Assembly (NCBI RefSeq): GCF_002234675.1
Contig: NC_019867.2
Span: 1,506,001 to 1,570,000, forward strand
Source: Oryzias latipes
Lineage: Eukaryota > Chordata > Actinopteri > Beloniformes > Adrianichthyidae
Direction: 5' to 3'
Length of the DNA: 64,000 bases
Shown here: positions 50,201-60,484 of the stretch, piece by piece
Layout: every line of letters starts with the position of its first letter
How positions within the stretch are numbered: position 1 is the stretch's first letter
Program-made: the position numbers and the translations under genes
The notes under the pieces: model-generated
The model's database searches: none
The model's input: only the letters and a program-made list of their open reading frames with translations
Told to the model about the DNA's origin: nothing

Positions 50201-51186
50201 GGTGGGATTTAAATGAAATTAGAATTATTTTTGTTCCATAAACATGATGATAAATGTTCACCACTAGCTATCAGTTTAAACATTTATGTGTTCTGATTTA
50301 TTTTTTTAATCTTTTTTTCCCCAGAGTTGAACTTTGTAGACGGTCCCTTGGCAACTGTCTCTGTTTCCTTCTCATTATACAGAATACAAAAATATTCCTT
50401 ATTTTCTGACGCCTTTATAGGTCTTTATTTGTGTAAACACAAACCAGTAGAGACTCTCGCTGTCAGCTTTAAATGTTTATTAAAAGATCTCAGAAGTCTG
50501 TTTTTCTGCGCCTCCTGCTCAAACTAGGTCTGAATTCCTTCCCTCCTCCCTCTACAGCGCGTTCTCCATGTTCTAGTTTGTCTGAATCTACAATCCAACA
50601 TCCAGAGCCCTAGAGATTTCCCAGAAGTCTCTGCGATAAACCAATGTGCATCGATGCATCGAACAACCATTCTAACATGTGTTGAATAGGAAGACTTTTG
50701 GATTTGGAATCGAACCTCTACCTAAGTAACGATCCACTCCACCAGAGCTCCTCCCCCACGTCTGCGCGTAGACTGTAGTGACACATCTAAAGGCTTTCTC
50801 CAGCATCAGACGCAGATCTGTTTCATGAAAAGCTGCAGGATGATCTGATAGAGCTGCTGGTCCAAACCCTCATTCAGATGTAAATCTGCCCCCCCCCAGG
50901 CTCCAGAGTGAAGTGGGACGAGGCGGAGGTCGGCGCCGTGGAGAGGCACATGATGCGCTTCATCAACGAGCACAGGGTGCCCCAGAAGAAGGACTGCGTC
51001 CTGTGTCTGGAGGCGGAGCCACAGGTGCTGCGGGCGCGCTCCTGGAAAGGCGTGAAGGACTACGTCAGGAACAGAATCACCACGCTGCAGAGGCAGAGCG
51101 GCTCCTCCAAGAGTTCCCGGAGAAAAGCCGCCGCCGCCGCCGCCACCACCGCCTCTCAGCACAGAACGGTCCTGCAGCAGCTGTAG
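40633..51186 (+). CDS. Multi-exon gene: zinc-finger, recombinase-like and SANT-like domains
   Basis: Rebuilt from splice sites. Exons: 40633-41293, 41371-41450, 41567-41647, 41728-41775, 41850-41918, 42004-42078, 45691-47584, 49323-49553, 50900-51186. All phases agree and the sum is 3426 bases (1141 residues). An extra open exon, 49626-49739, also fits in phase 1. Domain order is a Pro/His/Ser-rich N-terminus, a short coiled coil (exon 3), acidic Asp/Glu stretches (exons 4-7), two zinc-finger motifs, a region resembling a tyrosine recombinase, and two tandem SANT-like modules. The zinc fingers and SANT-like modules suggest a nuclear DNA-binding role, which is inference. I do not recognise a named gene. 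I recall similar unnamed, apparently expanded proteins in other teleosts. A hAT element sits in the 3.6 kb intron 6 and a MITE in the intron after exon 7. Exon 1's end and exon 5's donor are the least certain points. Confidence 0.65.
42004..42078 (+). CDS. Exon 6 of the multi-exon gene (GC donor)
   Basis: Reads LRPSEDFPPSLEESGACDVS and five more residues in phase 0, between acceptor TTTGAAG and GAG|GCAAGC. The only fitting donor is GC, not GT. Intron 6 then runs to CTGTTTCCAG at 45690. Confidence 0.5.
42227..43966. mobile_element. hAT element in intron 6
   Basis: Ends CAGGGCTCCAGACT (42227) and AGTCTGGAGCCCTG (to 43966) are a perfect inverted pair, flanked by the exact 8-base duplication GTTAAACA (42219-42226 and 43967-43974). 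The 1740-base body keeps a short frame starting MGKRTIDSFFRP at about 42651, like the N-terminus of some hAT transposases, but no catalytic domain. From about 42717 the sequence CAGGGGTCTCAAACTCGCGG looks like the end of a different hAT element, so the body seems composite. Near 43420-43460 ACTACAAAA and TTTTGTAGT face each other in a small stem. Confidence 0.85.
44320..44800. repeat. Dispersed repeat family B, fuller copy
   Basis: Holds in one piece the blocks that are found apart at 7620-7925 and 9905-10000. It starts at a CA repeat (44331-44350). It lies in intron 6, after the hAT element. Class unknown. Confidence 0.6.
45691..47584 (+). CDS. Exon 7: zinc fingers plus degenerate tyrosine-recombinase-like region
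   Basis: The largest exon, 631 codons, GC-rich against AT-rich introns. It begins EKEDKRVKSDDDCDDDYIPS. A C2H2-like finger reads YCLFC..HLMNVH and a C2HC-like one YAHCMHC..SRHMRNC. The stretch LARTILFNRRKTEEVSKI resembles box I of tyrosine recombinases (the Arg). ALQIRKHFAAMLQLINLNEE followed by LVLGP lines up with the LRKH..AT...LGH box II of Crypton-like proteins. Here the usual GH is GP and no following catalytic Tyr is seen, so an active recombinase is unlikely. The link to Cryptons is my reading of motif order, not a database result. The exon leaves in phase 1 at GGAG|GTACGTG. Confidence 0.75.
47718..48368. mobile_element. Candidate MITE in the intron after exon 7
   Basis: GTAGGGCTGG at the left edge faces CCAGCCCTAC at the right edge, 10 bases each. 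The inside is AT-rich and non-coding, with a CATCAATCGATTAA motif. A TA duplication is possible. Start and end are judged from the inverted ends only. Confidence 0.45.
49323..49553 (+). CDS. Exon 8: SANT-like module, copy 1
   Basis: A phase-1 to phase-1 exon of 231 bases between TGTCACAG and GCAG|GTGAAG. The module reads KWAEAEVQAVEKHLMDFI, VPQKYDCIQCLDAEP and WKGVKDYVRNRITTLRRQSG. Conserved Trp, basic helices and a C-x2-C pair fit a SANT/Myb-like DNA-binding fold fused at the end of recombinase-like proteins. Copy 2 lies at 50900. Confidence 0.8.
50900..51186 (+). CDS. Last exon: SANT-like module, copy 2
   Basis: Follows CCCCCCCAG and enters in phase 1. KWDEAEVGAVERHMMRFI, VPQKKDCVLCLEAEP and WKGVKDYVRNRITTLQRQSG match exon 8 almost residue for residue, showing an exon duplication. 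An alanine run from a GCC repeat and the stop TAG at 51184 follow. AATAAA near 51479 and 51525 are candidate poly(A) signals. Confidence 0.82.
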
Positions 51187-52695
51187 CTGAAAACCGTTCT
51201 GATCAGGAAAACCTCAACGTTCAGTTGAACGTTTGAACATCACAGTTTCACCTTTATAGAAATGTTCTTTTTGTTTTAAAGAACTTTTTATTAAACAAAC
51301 CGACTGTTTTCAAATCAGAAAATTTAATTTTTCTAGATTTAGCTGGAGGTTGTAATTCACATTTAGAGACTGAAGTCAAGTTAGAATTCATTTTTTTATT
51401 TTTACTTTGAATGTTGAATAATGAATGCTGAAGCATTTTGTTCCAAAAACAGAGGATTCCTCCAAGGAACGGATGTAAAATAAACATTTTCATCAAGTGT
51501 TTGTATCCTGCTGCGTGTCATATTTCAAAATAAAAAGTTTTTTTGGTAGAAATAATCCTCGTTTGAAGGGGGACAGGATGCCTGTCTGTCACAGGGCTCT
51601 TGATTTCTAAATGGTGTAGACTTATTTAGCGCTTTTCTACCTAAAAGGCCCAAAGTGCTTTACAGTCACACACACAGTCACACACACATTCACACACACA
51701 GTCACACACTGGTGGCGGCTCTGCTGCCAAACACTGGCGCCAACCTCCCACCAGAGGTAAGGTGGGGTTCAGTGTCTTGCCCAAGGACACATCAACTCAT
51801 GGGCGTGCAAGGCGGGAATCGAACCTGCAATTTTACATGGGTCGACCACTGCTGCACGGGCACCCCTTAAACACAGTTTAAGAAAAGAAAAAGTAGATTT
51901 CGTTCAGTAAGAAAGCTGTAAAAAGTTTTTGTCAGAAAAAGGAAGAAGCAAAAGTAATAAAACTCCCTGAACATTTTTTTAACCACCGTACCTGTTGTCT
52001 ACATTGCATGTTGAGGTCACGTGGTCCACCATGGACAGCTCCTGACCGGAAGACGGAAACGTTTAAACCGGAAACCTGCAGCAGGTGGGGAATGTGGAGG
52101 GAAGCTGCAGAAAATCCACACATTTACAGGAGAAACGTGCAAACTTTTCATTCTCAAGGGTAAATATGCTAACAAAAAAACTGTATTTATGGTTTTCAGA
52201 AAGAAATGGTTCTGTATGTAAATAGGATTAAATCCTGCACTAACTGTTAGGAACAGTCTCCTTTGAAACTTTAACAGATTACTTTGCCTTTATCATTTTT
52301 TGCTTTATTTTTTTTAACTTAATTTATATTGCTATTATTATGGCTTTTTGAAATTTTTGTTTCTTTTTTATTGGCAAATGTGAAAATGTTGTCCAAATGT
52401 TGGGGAGAGTTTGTTTTGTATTTTGTATGTGCAATATTTGTTAATAAAGTTTATATATTTCAACGTGCAAACTACAGGCAGCTGGGATTTAAACCTTCTT
52501 GTTTGTGATGTGACAGAGCTGGCGAACTGAAGATGAATCCAGAACCGGACCTTAGACCTAGTCCAACAGACTTTTATTTTCCTAACTTTGACCGGAAACA
52601 CTTCCTTTTGACCGGCGTTGACGGGATGCTAACGTTACCGTAAACATCTGGTTTCAGCACCTGAGTGGAGGCGTTTCTGCGGACCTTTTGCGTTG
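51187..52695. other. 3' flank of the multi-exon gene
   Basis: 3' untranslated region to about 51500, then a SINE (51608-51867) and AT-rich DNA with no supported gene. Confidence 0.5.
51608..51867 (-). repeat. tRNA-derived SINE, copy 2
   Basis: Same family and orientation as 11574-11832. The B box GGTTCGATTCC (revcomp) and the CTTGGGCAAGACACTG body are kept, but the A-box region is damaged by small deletions. The CA-rich zone is longer than in copy 1. Confidence 0.8.
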
Positions 52696-52700
52696 GACAT

Positions 52701-52844
52701 TGTAGTGTATTGGAGTTGTTATACACTTTGTGTCCACAGGTGTCGCTGTGAGATTTGTGTTGTACTGTTGTGGTGCAGTAAAAGACAGCTAAATAAACAG
52801 ACGGTAAAACTGAACACTTGACTCCGTTCACGTCGTATATTACA
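52701..52844 (+). repeat. 5' LTR
   Basis: Starts TGTAGTGTATTGGAG, ends TATATTACA, and contains AATAAA near 52791. It is very short for an LTR. Confidence 0.95.
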
Positions 52845-52887
52845 TGGTGTCAGAAGTGAAGAAACTTAGCAGGAAAGAGGGAGAAAA

Positions 52888-53570
52888 TGGAGCAGATGAA
52901 ACCACCGACTTCACTAAGTCTAGAAGGAAATCTAGCGGAAAATTGGAGGGTCTGGATCCAGAGATTAGAACTTTTCCTTGTCGCCAGCGGAATCGATGAA
53001 AAGTCCGACGCGGTGAAAAGAGCCACATTCCTGCACGTGGCTGGGGACGAAGCAATTAAAGTATTCAACACCTTTTGACTTTGATGAAGATGTCGATGAC
53101 TACGATGTGATGAAAGAGATGTTCAGGCGACATTGTGAGCCAAGAAAAAATGTGACGTATTTGAGACACCTGTTCTTCACACGCCTGCAAGGAAAATCAG
53201 AAACTGTGGATGCGTATGTGACTGATTTAAAAAATAAAGCAAGAGACTGAGTTTGAGCATCTCCCTGACTCAATGATACGGGATAGAGTCGTTTGTGGGA
53301 TAATGGATGATCAAGTTAGAGGACGACTATTACGAGAACCTGACCTCACGCTACAAAAAGCAATAGACATTTGTAGAGCCAGTGAGTTAAGCCGGCTCAA
53401 AAGTCTGCATGAGGAGGTTGAAATTCCTGTGCATAAAGTCACCAAGCAAAAACAACATGAGAGAAAGAAAGAGGATGGATTAAAGTCACAGAGCATAAAG
53501 ATGAGAAATCAAGGAAACTGCACTAGATGTGGCTACAAGCATGAGCCAAGAAAATGTCCTGCTTATTGAC
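52888..53570 (+). pseudogene. gag of the Ty3/Gypsy element (frames broken)
   Basis: ATG at 52888 opens a 63-codon frame that is lost near 53070 by a one-base change in a T run. A second one-base change lies near 53250. The frame from 53273 ends in a two-part zinc-knuckle region (CTRCGYKHEPRKC, then CKACYRKNHYAKMC) that is itself cut by an in-frame TGA at 53568-53570. The nucleocapsid-like knuckles identify it as gag. It is non-functional as read. Confidence 0.85.
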
Positions 53571-53572
53571 AA

Positions 53573-55330
53573 GTGTGCAAAGCCTGCTACAGAAAAAATC
53601 ATTATGCAAAAATGTGTAATTCACGAAGACAACAAGATAACCACAAAGTGCAACAAATAAACAAGGCTGAGGCAGGTGATCAAGAATCTTTCATTGGCTC
53701 CATACAAGCAGAAAAACAAGAACACTCAGTCTCACAGATGAATGCTGAAGGAGCAAAGAAAGAAAAGTGGCATGAAAGTCTGATCGTCAATGAGAAAGTG
53801 TTGAGAGTCAGGCTGGATACTGGAGCTGACTGTAATGTCATTTCAATGAAAGATCTCAGAAAACTGAGAGTAGACAAAAAGGTGAGCAGATCTTACTCCA
53901 AGCTTGTTGCTTATTTAGGTCAAAAAATTCAAACTAAAGGAAAAATCATGTTGAAATGTCAATACAAAGATAAGAACTATGATATAGAGTTTGAAGTCAT
54001 AAAGAACAAGGCACCTGCGATTCTGGGAGGAGAGTCATGTGAGGAAATGGGTATTGTCAAAAGACTACATGTGCTTGAAACGGAGAGTGACATTCTTAAT
54101 GAATATGAGGATCTCTTCACTGGATTAGGCTGTTTACCTGGACTATATCACATCAAGACAGATCCAGATGTCTGTCCAGTCATCCATGCACCCAGAAAAG
54201 TGCCTGTTGCTCTCAAAGACAAAATTGAAACAGAGTTGAAAAGAATGGAAAGCTTGGGAGTAATAACCAAACAAACAGAACCCACAGAGTGGGTAAATAG
54301 TATGGTGACTGTAACAAAACCTAACAAAGTTCGTATCTGCATTGACCCACAAGACCTGAATGCTGCCATTAAAAGAGAACATTATCCACTGAGAACAATT
54401 GAGGAAGTCGTAGCTGAGATGCCAAATGCCAAATATTTTTCTGTTTTGGATGCAAACCATGGATTTTGGCAAATCCAACTGGATGAAGAAAGCTCTCACC
54501 TGTGTACATTCAACACCCCATTTGGCAGATACCGATTTAAAAGACTTCCATTCGGCATTTCCTCAGCGCCGGAAGTGTTCCAAAGATGCATAGCCAGACA
54601 CCTAGAAGGGTTAGAGGGTGTGGTCAATGTAATAGATGACATCCTAGTTTGGGGAGAGAACATTGAGCAGCATGACCGTCGACTGAGGCAACTGCTGGAC
54701 CGCATTCGGAAAATAAATCTGAAACTGAATAAAAGTAAGTGTAAGATAAGAATGACAGAAATCACCTACATTGGACATGTGCTCAGTGAGCAGGGACTCA
54801 AGCCAGATCCAGAAAAGGTCCAAGCCATTCAAAACATGCCTGCACCAGAGGATAAAGCTGCACTCCAGAGGTTCACAGGGTTATTGCAATACCTCTCTAA
54901 ATTCATCCCTAACCTTTCGGACATTAGTGCTCCTCTGAGGAAGTTGGAAGGAAGCGTGGAATGGCATTGGGAAACAGAGCAGCAACAGAGTTTTGAGAAA
55001 CTAAAAACACTAGTCAGCCAAGCACCAGTACTGAAGTACTATGATGTGAACAAACCAGTTACATTGTCTGTGGATGCAAGTTCAGAGGGTTTGGGAGCGG
55101 TGCTACTTCAGGAAGGTCAGCCGGTAGCTTATGGCTCCAGGGCACTTACTGACTGTCAAAAACGTTATGCACAAATTGAGAAAGAGTTGCTGGCTATAGT
55201 TTTTGGCTGTGAGAAGTTTCATCAATACCTATATGGAAGACACGTCCATGTAGAAAGTGATCATAAGCCATTGGAAGTGATTCAAAGTCACTCCTCAGTG
55301 CTCCAGCTAGACTGCAAAGAATGCTCATGA
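53573..55330 (+). pseudogene. pol part 1: protease, reverse transcriptase, RNase H
   Basis: An open frame of 585 codons, continuing gag after its stop. The aspartic protease motif LDTGADCNVIS is near residue 82. The reverse transcriptase has VTKPNKVRICIDPQDLN, FGISSAPEVFQR and the catalytic box NVIDDILVWG. RNase H starts SVDASSEGLGAVLLQ. The frame is lost near 55300, just before the segment linking RNase H to integrase, and ends at a stop at 55328. It has no ATG of its own where gag ends. Confidence 0.9.
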
Positions 55331-56826
55331 GGCTGCAAAAGTATAGTCTGGAGGTTAAATACAAACCAGGAAAGGAGATGCATGTTGCAGATGCACTAAG
55401 CAGAGCGTGTCTAAATGAACACAAAGAAATACTTATAGATGAAGAGATGGAAGTTAACTGCATCAGCCATCAACTCCCGGTGTCAGAGGAAAAGTTGTGG
55501 GACTTTAGAAATGCAACAGCAGAAGATCCTGAACTGAGACTGGTGGCAAAGGCAATTCAGAGTGGGTGGCCAGAAAAGCAGAGACAACTTCCAGACAATA
55601 TCAAGCAATACTGGACCTTTAGAGAAGAACTGTCTTATGAGGATGGACTCATATTCAAGAACTCAAGGTTGATAGTACCACACACAATGAGAAGTGAAAT
55701 GCTCAGAAAAGTCCATGAATCACACTTGGGGATAGTTAAATGTAAGGAAAGAGCCCGAGATGTACTGTTCTGGCCAGGTATGGCTAAGCAGATAGAGGAA
55801 GTTGTGGCTCATTGTGCTGTATGTAACACACACAGACACAATAATCCCAAAGAGCCACTTATGCCACATCCAGTTCCTGAAAGAGCATGGGAAAAAGTAG
55901 GTGTAGATTTGTTTCACTTCAATGATTCTGAGTTCTTACTGTGTGTGGATTATTTTTCAAAGTTCCCAGAGGTCGTCAAACTGAGTGGAACCACAAGCAA
56001 ACACATCATCATTGCACTCAAGTCCATTTTTGCAAGACTTGGGGTGCCTGATGAGTTATTTTCAGACAATGGCAGACAGCTGGTGAGCCAAGAGATGGAG
56101 GATTTCAGCACTGCATGGGATTTCAAACACACCACCTCCAGTCCCACTTTCCCACAATCAAATGGACAGGCTGAGAGGGCGGTCCAGACAGTAAAACACC
56201 TGTTGAAGAAAGCACAAGACAGTGGTGGTGATCCATACTTAGCCTTGCTGGAATACCGGAATACGCCACTAGATGGGGTTGGCCTTTCACCGGCACAATT
56301 ACTCCTTGGGAGACGACTCAAGTCAAAACTGCCTGTGTCAAAGGCATTGTTACAACCTGCTCTTCATGAAAATGCCAGGAGTGACCTTGTAAGGAGACAG
56401 GAAAGACAGAAACAATCCTTTGATCAGAGAACCAGGACACTGCCTGAACTCCAAGATGGGGAAAATGTGAGGATTAGGCAAGGCAGCAAGTGGGAACCAG
56501 CCACTGTGATAAATAAACACAATCTGCCAAGATCCTACATAGTCAAAACCCCAAGTGGACAAGTGTACAGGCGGAACCGCAGACACTTGCTTCAAACCAA
56601 AGAGACTTCATTTCCAAGGACATCACAGGATACTTTGTCAGAGAACACCTGTGAGGTGGAATCAGAGACAGTTCCAAGTGTTGACTCACCCTGCTCAACT
56701 CAAGATGATTTCACTGGACCACAGAGGCAAGAAACAATGACTGACAACACTGAATGTGTCAACAGCCCTTTGAAAACAACACGCTGTGGTAGGCCAATAA
56801 GAATGCCGCAGCGTTATCGGGACTAA
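55321..56826 (+). pseudogene. pol part 2: integrase
   Basis: Overlaps part 1 in another frame, so a single-base change near 55300 separates them. It has the linking segment YKPGKEMHVADALSRA, an HHCC zinc site (HESHLG then HCAVC), and the DDE core: GVDLFHF, LFSDNGRQL and NGQAERAVQT. The C-terminus has a small basic module (RIRQGSKWEPATVINKH) and no chromodomain. The integrase frame itself is intact for 501 codons. Confidence 0.9.
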
Positions 56827-57082
56827 AAAAAAAGCATATGTTAAGAGGTTGTGTACCAAGAGATCTTATATTTCAGTGATGTTGTAAGGTTACAGGTATT
56901 TGATTTTGTTTAAAGTGAGTTTAGTCTTTTGAGTTTGATTAGTAATACTAATTAGCATGTGATCAGTTAGTTGAGTCTATTCAGGACTATGGTAACTTTC
57001 TGTGTCTTGTTGAGAGACATAAGTAAAGATAGTGCGTCACCTGTGTTGGTTTTTTTGTGTGAATGTTGACCACAATTTCTTC

Positions 57083-57113
<31 letters not shown>

Positions 57114-57120
57114 AGGGAGA

Positions 57121-57264
57121 TGTAGTGTATTGGAGTTGTTATACACTTTGTGTCCACAGGTGTCGCTGTGAGATTTGTGTTGTACTGTTGTGGTGCAGTA
57201 AAAGACAGCTAAATAAACAGACGGTAAAACTGAACATTTGACTCCGTTCACGTCGTATATTACA
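57121..57264 (+). repeat. 3' LTR
   Basis: Identical to the 5' LTR except at 57237. Confidence 0.95.
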
Positions 57265-57269
57265 GACAT

Positions 57270-58140
57270 GTTGATCTTTGCTACGCTCAGATTTCTGTTT
57301 TCCTACAAGAAGCGCAACGTTAAGTTTATGTCGCTGTGGAGGTGAAAACGAAGACGAGCGGCTGCTGTTTCCGGTAAAGGTCAGACTGTCTCACTCACCG
57401 AGAAAAACGAGCTTTTTTATTTTATTTTATTTTTTAGCTGCAGATTTAATCTGGACCGGTTCCGTGTGTGTGATTCATGTCAGAACCGAAGACTGTCTGC
57501 AGCATCAGCGGATCGTCAGACGGACATCATGTTATCTTAAAAAGATGACAAAATAAAAGACCTTTCCTAGAAAACCGCCAAAACCACCACGGCGATTATT
57601 ACTGGATTATCTGGGGGGGGGGGGAACAAGATGTTCTGTTTTTTTAATTAAGAAAATTCTAAATTATACAGCATTGTTTTTCCATTTGGAACACTCAAAT
57701 CCAAACACATGGAAACAAATGGAAAACGTGAACAAAGTCTAAGCAGCAGATGAAATGTATATAAAATAGAGTAATAAAATACTAAACTAAGAGTAGCAAT
57801 AAACAAAAATTAAGAGAAACAAAGGGCATTAATCCAGATAAACAGTTCAAGAGTTTTATAGCTTTATATTTTTGTATTATTTTGGAAGAGATTCATTAAA
57901 AAGCAGATCATTTTTTAAATAAATTGGTCTTCTCTTTCGTAAAATGACATTTATGAATAAAAAAAATTACCTAAAAGAAAAGTTGTTTAAAATAAACGGA
58001 ATAATTTTTTCTTTTTTGATACACCCAAACTGAATGTTAAAGTATGAAAATGTTGGGATTCAGTGTTTTGTTGAAAGCCACATTTATGAATCATTCCAGA
58101 ACATTTGAACCAAATTACAATCATTAAAAGAGCTGCTTTT
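57270..58140. other. Spacer between two mobile elements
   Basis: No supported gene. AT-rich after 57600, with an 11-base G run near 57614. Confidence 0.5.
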
Positions 58141-58149
58141 GAGTTTCTA

Positions 58150-59252
58150 TATCTTTTGTACACATGGGCCAACTGACTTCCATGCTATTGCATGGGCAGG
58201 TGGGAGCAATTCCCTTGTTATGTCATTATGAGTGAAGCAGATAAAAGGCCTGGAGGTGATTAGAGGACTCGTGCTGCATTTGGAAGATTCTGCTGTGAAC
58301 AGAAAACATGCGGTCAAAGGAGCTCTCCATGCAGGTGAAAGGAGCCATCATTAAGCTGAGAAAACAGAGACAGACTGTCTGCGCAGATCCAGGTGAATGC
58401 AGCCCTGTCTGCGCAGATCCAGGTGAATGCAGCCCTGTCTGCACAGATCCAGGTGAATGCAGCCCTGTCTGCGCAGATCCAGGTGAATCCAGCCCTGTCT
58501 GCGCAGATCCAGGTGAATCCAGCCCTGTCTGCGCAGATCCAGGTGAATGCAGCCCTGTCTGCGCAGATCCAGGTGAATGCAGCCCTGTCTGCACAGATCC
58601 AGGTGAATGCAGCCCTGTCTGCGCAGATCCAGGTGAATACAGCCCTGTCTGCGCAGATCCAGGTCAATGCAGCCAAACTGATTGGACGGTGTTTCATAAT
58701 GAAGATGGACAACGACCCAAAACATACAGCCAAAGTAACTCAGGAGTTTATTAAAGCAAAGAAGTTGAATCTTCTTGAATGGCCAAGTCAGTCACCTGAT
58801 CTGAACCCAACTGAGCAGCATTTCACTTGTTGAAGACTAAACTTCAGACACAAAGGCCCACAAACAAACAGCAACTGTTTGCCGCTGCAGTAAAGGCCTG
58901 GCAGAGCATTCAGAAGGAGAAAACCAGCATCTGGTGATGTCCATGAGTTCAAGACTTTAGGCTGTCATCGCCAACAAAGGCTTTTCAACCAAATATTAGG
59001 AATGAACATTTGGTTTTCAGTTATTTCATTTGTCCAATTACTTAGGAGCCCATGAAATGTAGGGATTGTGTTTAAAAATGCTTTAGTTTTTCACATTTTT
59101 ATACAATCTTTGTGTTCAACCCATGGAATAAAAGCCGAAAGTCTGCACTTCAATGGCATCTGAGTGGTTTTATTTCAAATTCACTGTGGTAATGTACAGA
59201 AACTAAATTAGAAAGAATGCGTCTCTGTCCAAAGATTTATGGTCCTGACTGT
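58150..59252 (+). mobile_element. Tc1-like element with a minisatellite in its transposase
   Basis: The right end GTCTCTGTCCAAAGATTTAT..CCTGACTGTA (to 59252) is a typical Tc1-like inverted terminal repeat. The leader includes CATGCGGTCAAAGGAGCTCT at about 58308. The left inverted end was not found, so the left border is approximate. The transposase frame starts [20 protein letters not shown], then runs into a 30-bp tandem array where most of the domain should be, and resumes with DNDPKHTA and [10 protein letters not shown], which carry the last catalytic acidic residues. It cannot make an active enzyme. Confidence 0.85.
58376..58675. repeat. 30-bp minisatellite inside the Tc1-like element
   Basis: Ten units of TGTCTGCGCAGATCCAGGTG + AATGCAGCCC with single-base variants (GCACAG, AATCC, AATAC). 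The unit is a multiple of three, so several frames stay open across it on both strands. Confidence 0.97.
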
Positions 59253-60484
59253 AGATCTCACACGTAAAGATTCCTTACATGGATAGATGTCTTTAATTGT
59301 TTTAAAGTGGAAAAAGAAAACCTGATCTAATGTTTTTGAAAAAGTTTACGACAGAATTTTTCCTTTTAACAGGAAGGGAAAATAATTTAGCTGTTAAGGA
59401 GGCTCTGAAGACTTTGTTATATTGTTTTATCTGTAAAAGATTCATTATCAAATAACAGTTTTGGAAGTCGAGGTAAAATCGATGAATTCTGTACACTTGT
59501 TCTGATTTAATGTAACTCTGTGGAAATTGCTTTGATAACTCTTAAATGTGAAATCCAAATAGTTCTTTATATCTGTATCTTTGGGTGAAGTCCCGTCACC
59601 GTCCAGCATGTGACTGCGGCCCAAACGCCTTTGTCCGTGCACCTTCTGAAAAACCTGGATTTTTTGTGCATAGTAAATCTATTGTTGAAGTGTGACGACT
59701 GAAGTTGAGGGTGAAACAAGACGTTAAACTCAAATGCAGGAAAGTAGAGATGAGATGTTGTCAGAGTTCATTTTTAGATGGTTTTGTACACATCAAAGAG
59801 CTGATTTAACAATATTTTCATGTAATAAAATGGTTTTTATGGCACATATATGAACAACATTTTAAAACACGACTTTTTTGCGGTTGAATTCAGTCTCCAA
59901 AAGAACTACTTTCTTAAATGACAAATGTTTTGAAAAATAAAGGACTTTGGGAAAATTTAACACTTTAATAGAAACATTAAAGCAAGAAAAAACATTTTTC
60001 TCTTAAAAACCCTTTTTTCCCCCTGATTCTACAAATATAACATGAAGATGAGATTTGATCCTACCAAAATAAAAGACTCAAAACAGAAGTGATTCACTTT
60101 CATTTTATTATTCAGTATTTCAGTGGTTTTCAGTAACCGCCTCCTCCTCCTCTTCCAATCTTCAGGAAAAACTGTTGGAAAATGAAGAAATGGATGGAAA
60201 GACGAGTTCTAATTGATTTTATTTATTTTTTATAAAACAGGAAGTGCAATGTTTTCAGTTGAACTGGTTTTTGTTGGAATCAGTGAGGGAAACGTGTGAG
60301 TTTGTGTGTTTTTGTCTCTTCAGCTCCAAAGGATTGTTTGTGTAAATGAGTTTCAACACGTTTAACCTTTTTAAAAAAGGAACTTCCCCGGCTGTGGGAG
60401 TGAAACACTGGGACATGTGGGGGTTATGAAAATGCTGAACGTTCTCTGGTGTCTGCAGGTTGTTCCTGTTGGTGATGGAGACGG
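59253..60484. other. Spacer and likely 5' flank of the second family gene
   Basis: No supported gene. Near 60457 GGTGTCTGCAG looks like an acceptor, and an in-frame TGA at 60473 rules out coding before ATG 60485. An untranslated first exon may lie upstream. Confidence 0.4.

Larger units (their letters stand above)
52701..57264 (+). mobile_element. Ty3/Gypsy LTR retrotransposon, complete but broken
   Basis: A 4564-base element with the 5-base target duplication GACAT on both sides (52696-52700 and 57265-57269). LTRs of 144 bases at 52701-52844 and 57121-57264 differ at one position (52817 C, 57237 T). The primer site begins TGG right after the left LTR. A long A run and AGAAGGGAGA polypurine tract precede the right LTR. 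Gene order gag, protease, reverse transcriptase, RNase H, integrase is that of Ty3/Gypsy. No envelope gene follows. The frames are interrupted, so this copy cannot make the whole polyprotein. Confidence 0.95.

Noticed and set aside
58226-58833. Several repetitive frames on both strands
   Set aside because: Created by the 30-bp repeat in the Tc1-like element; only the edges show transposase motifs.
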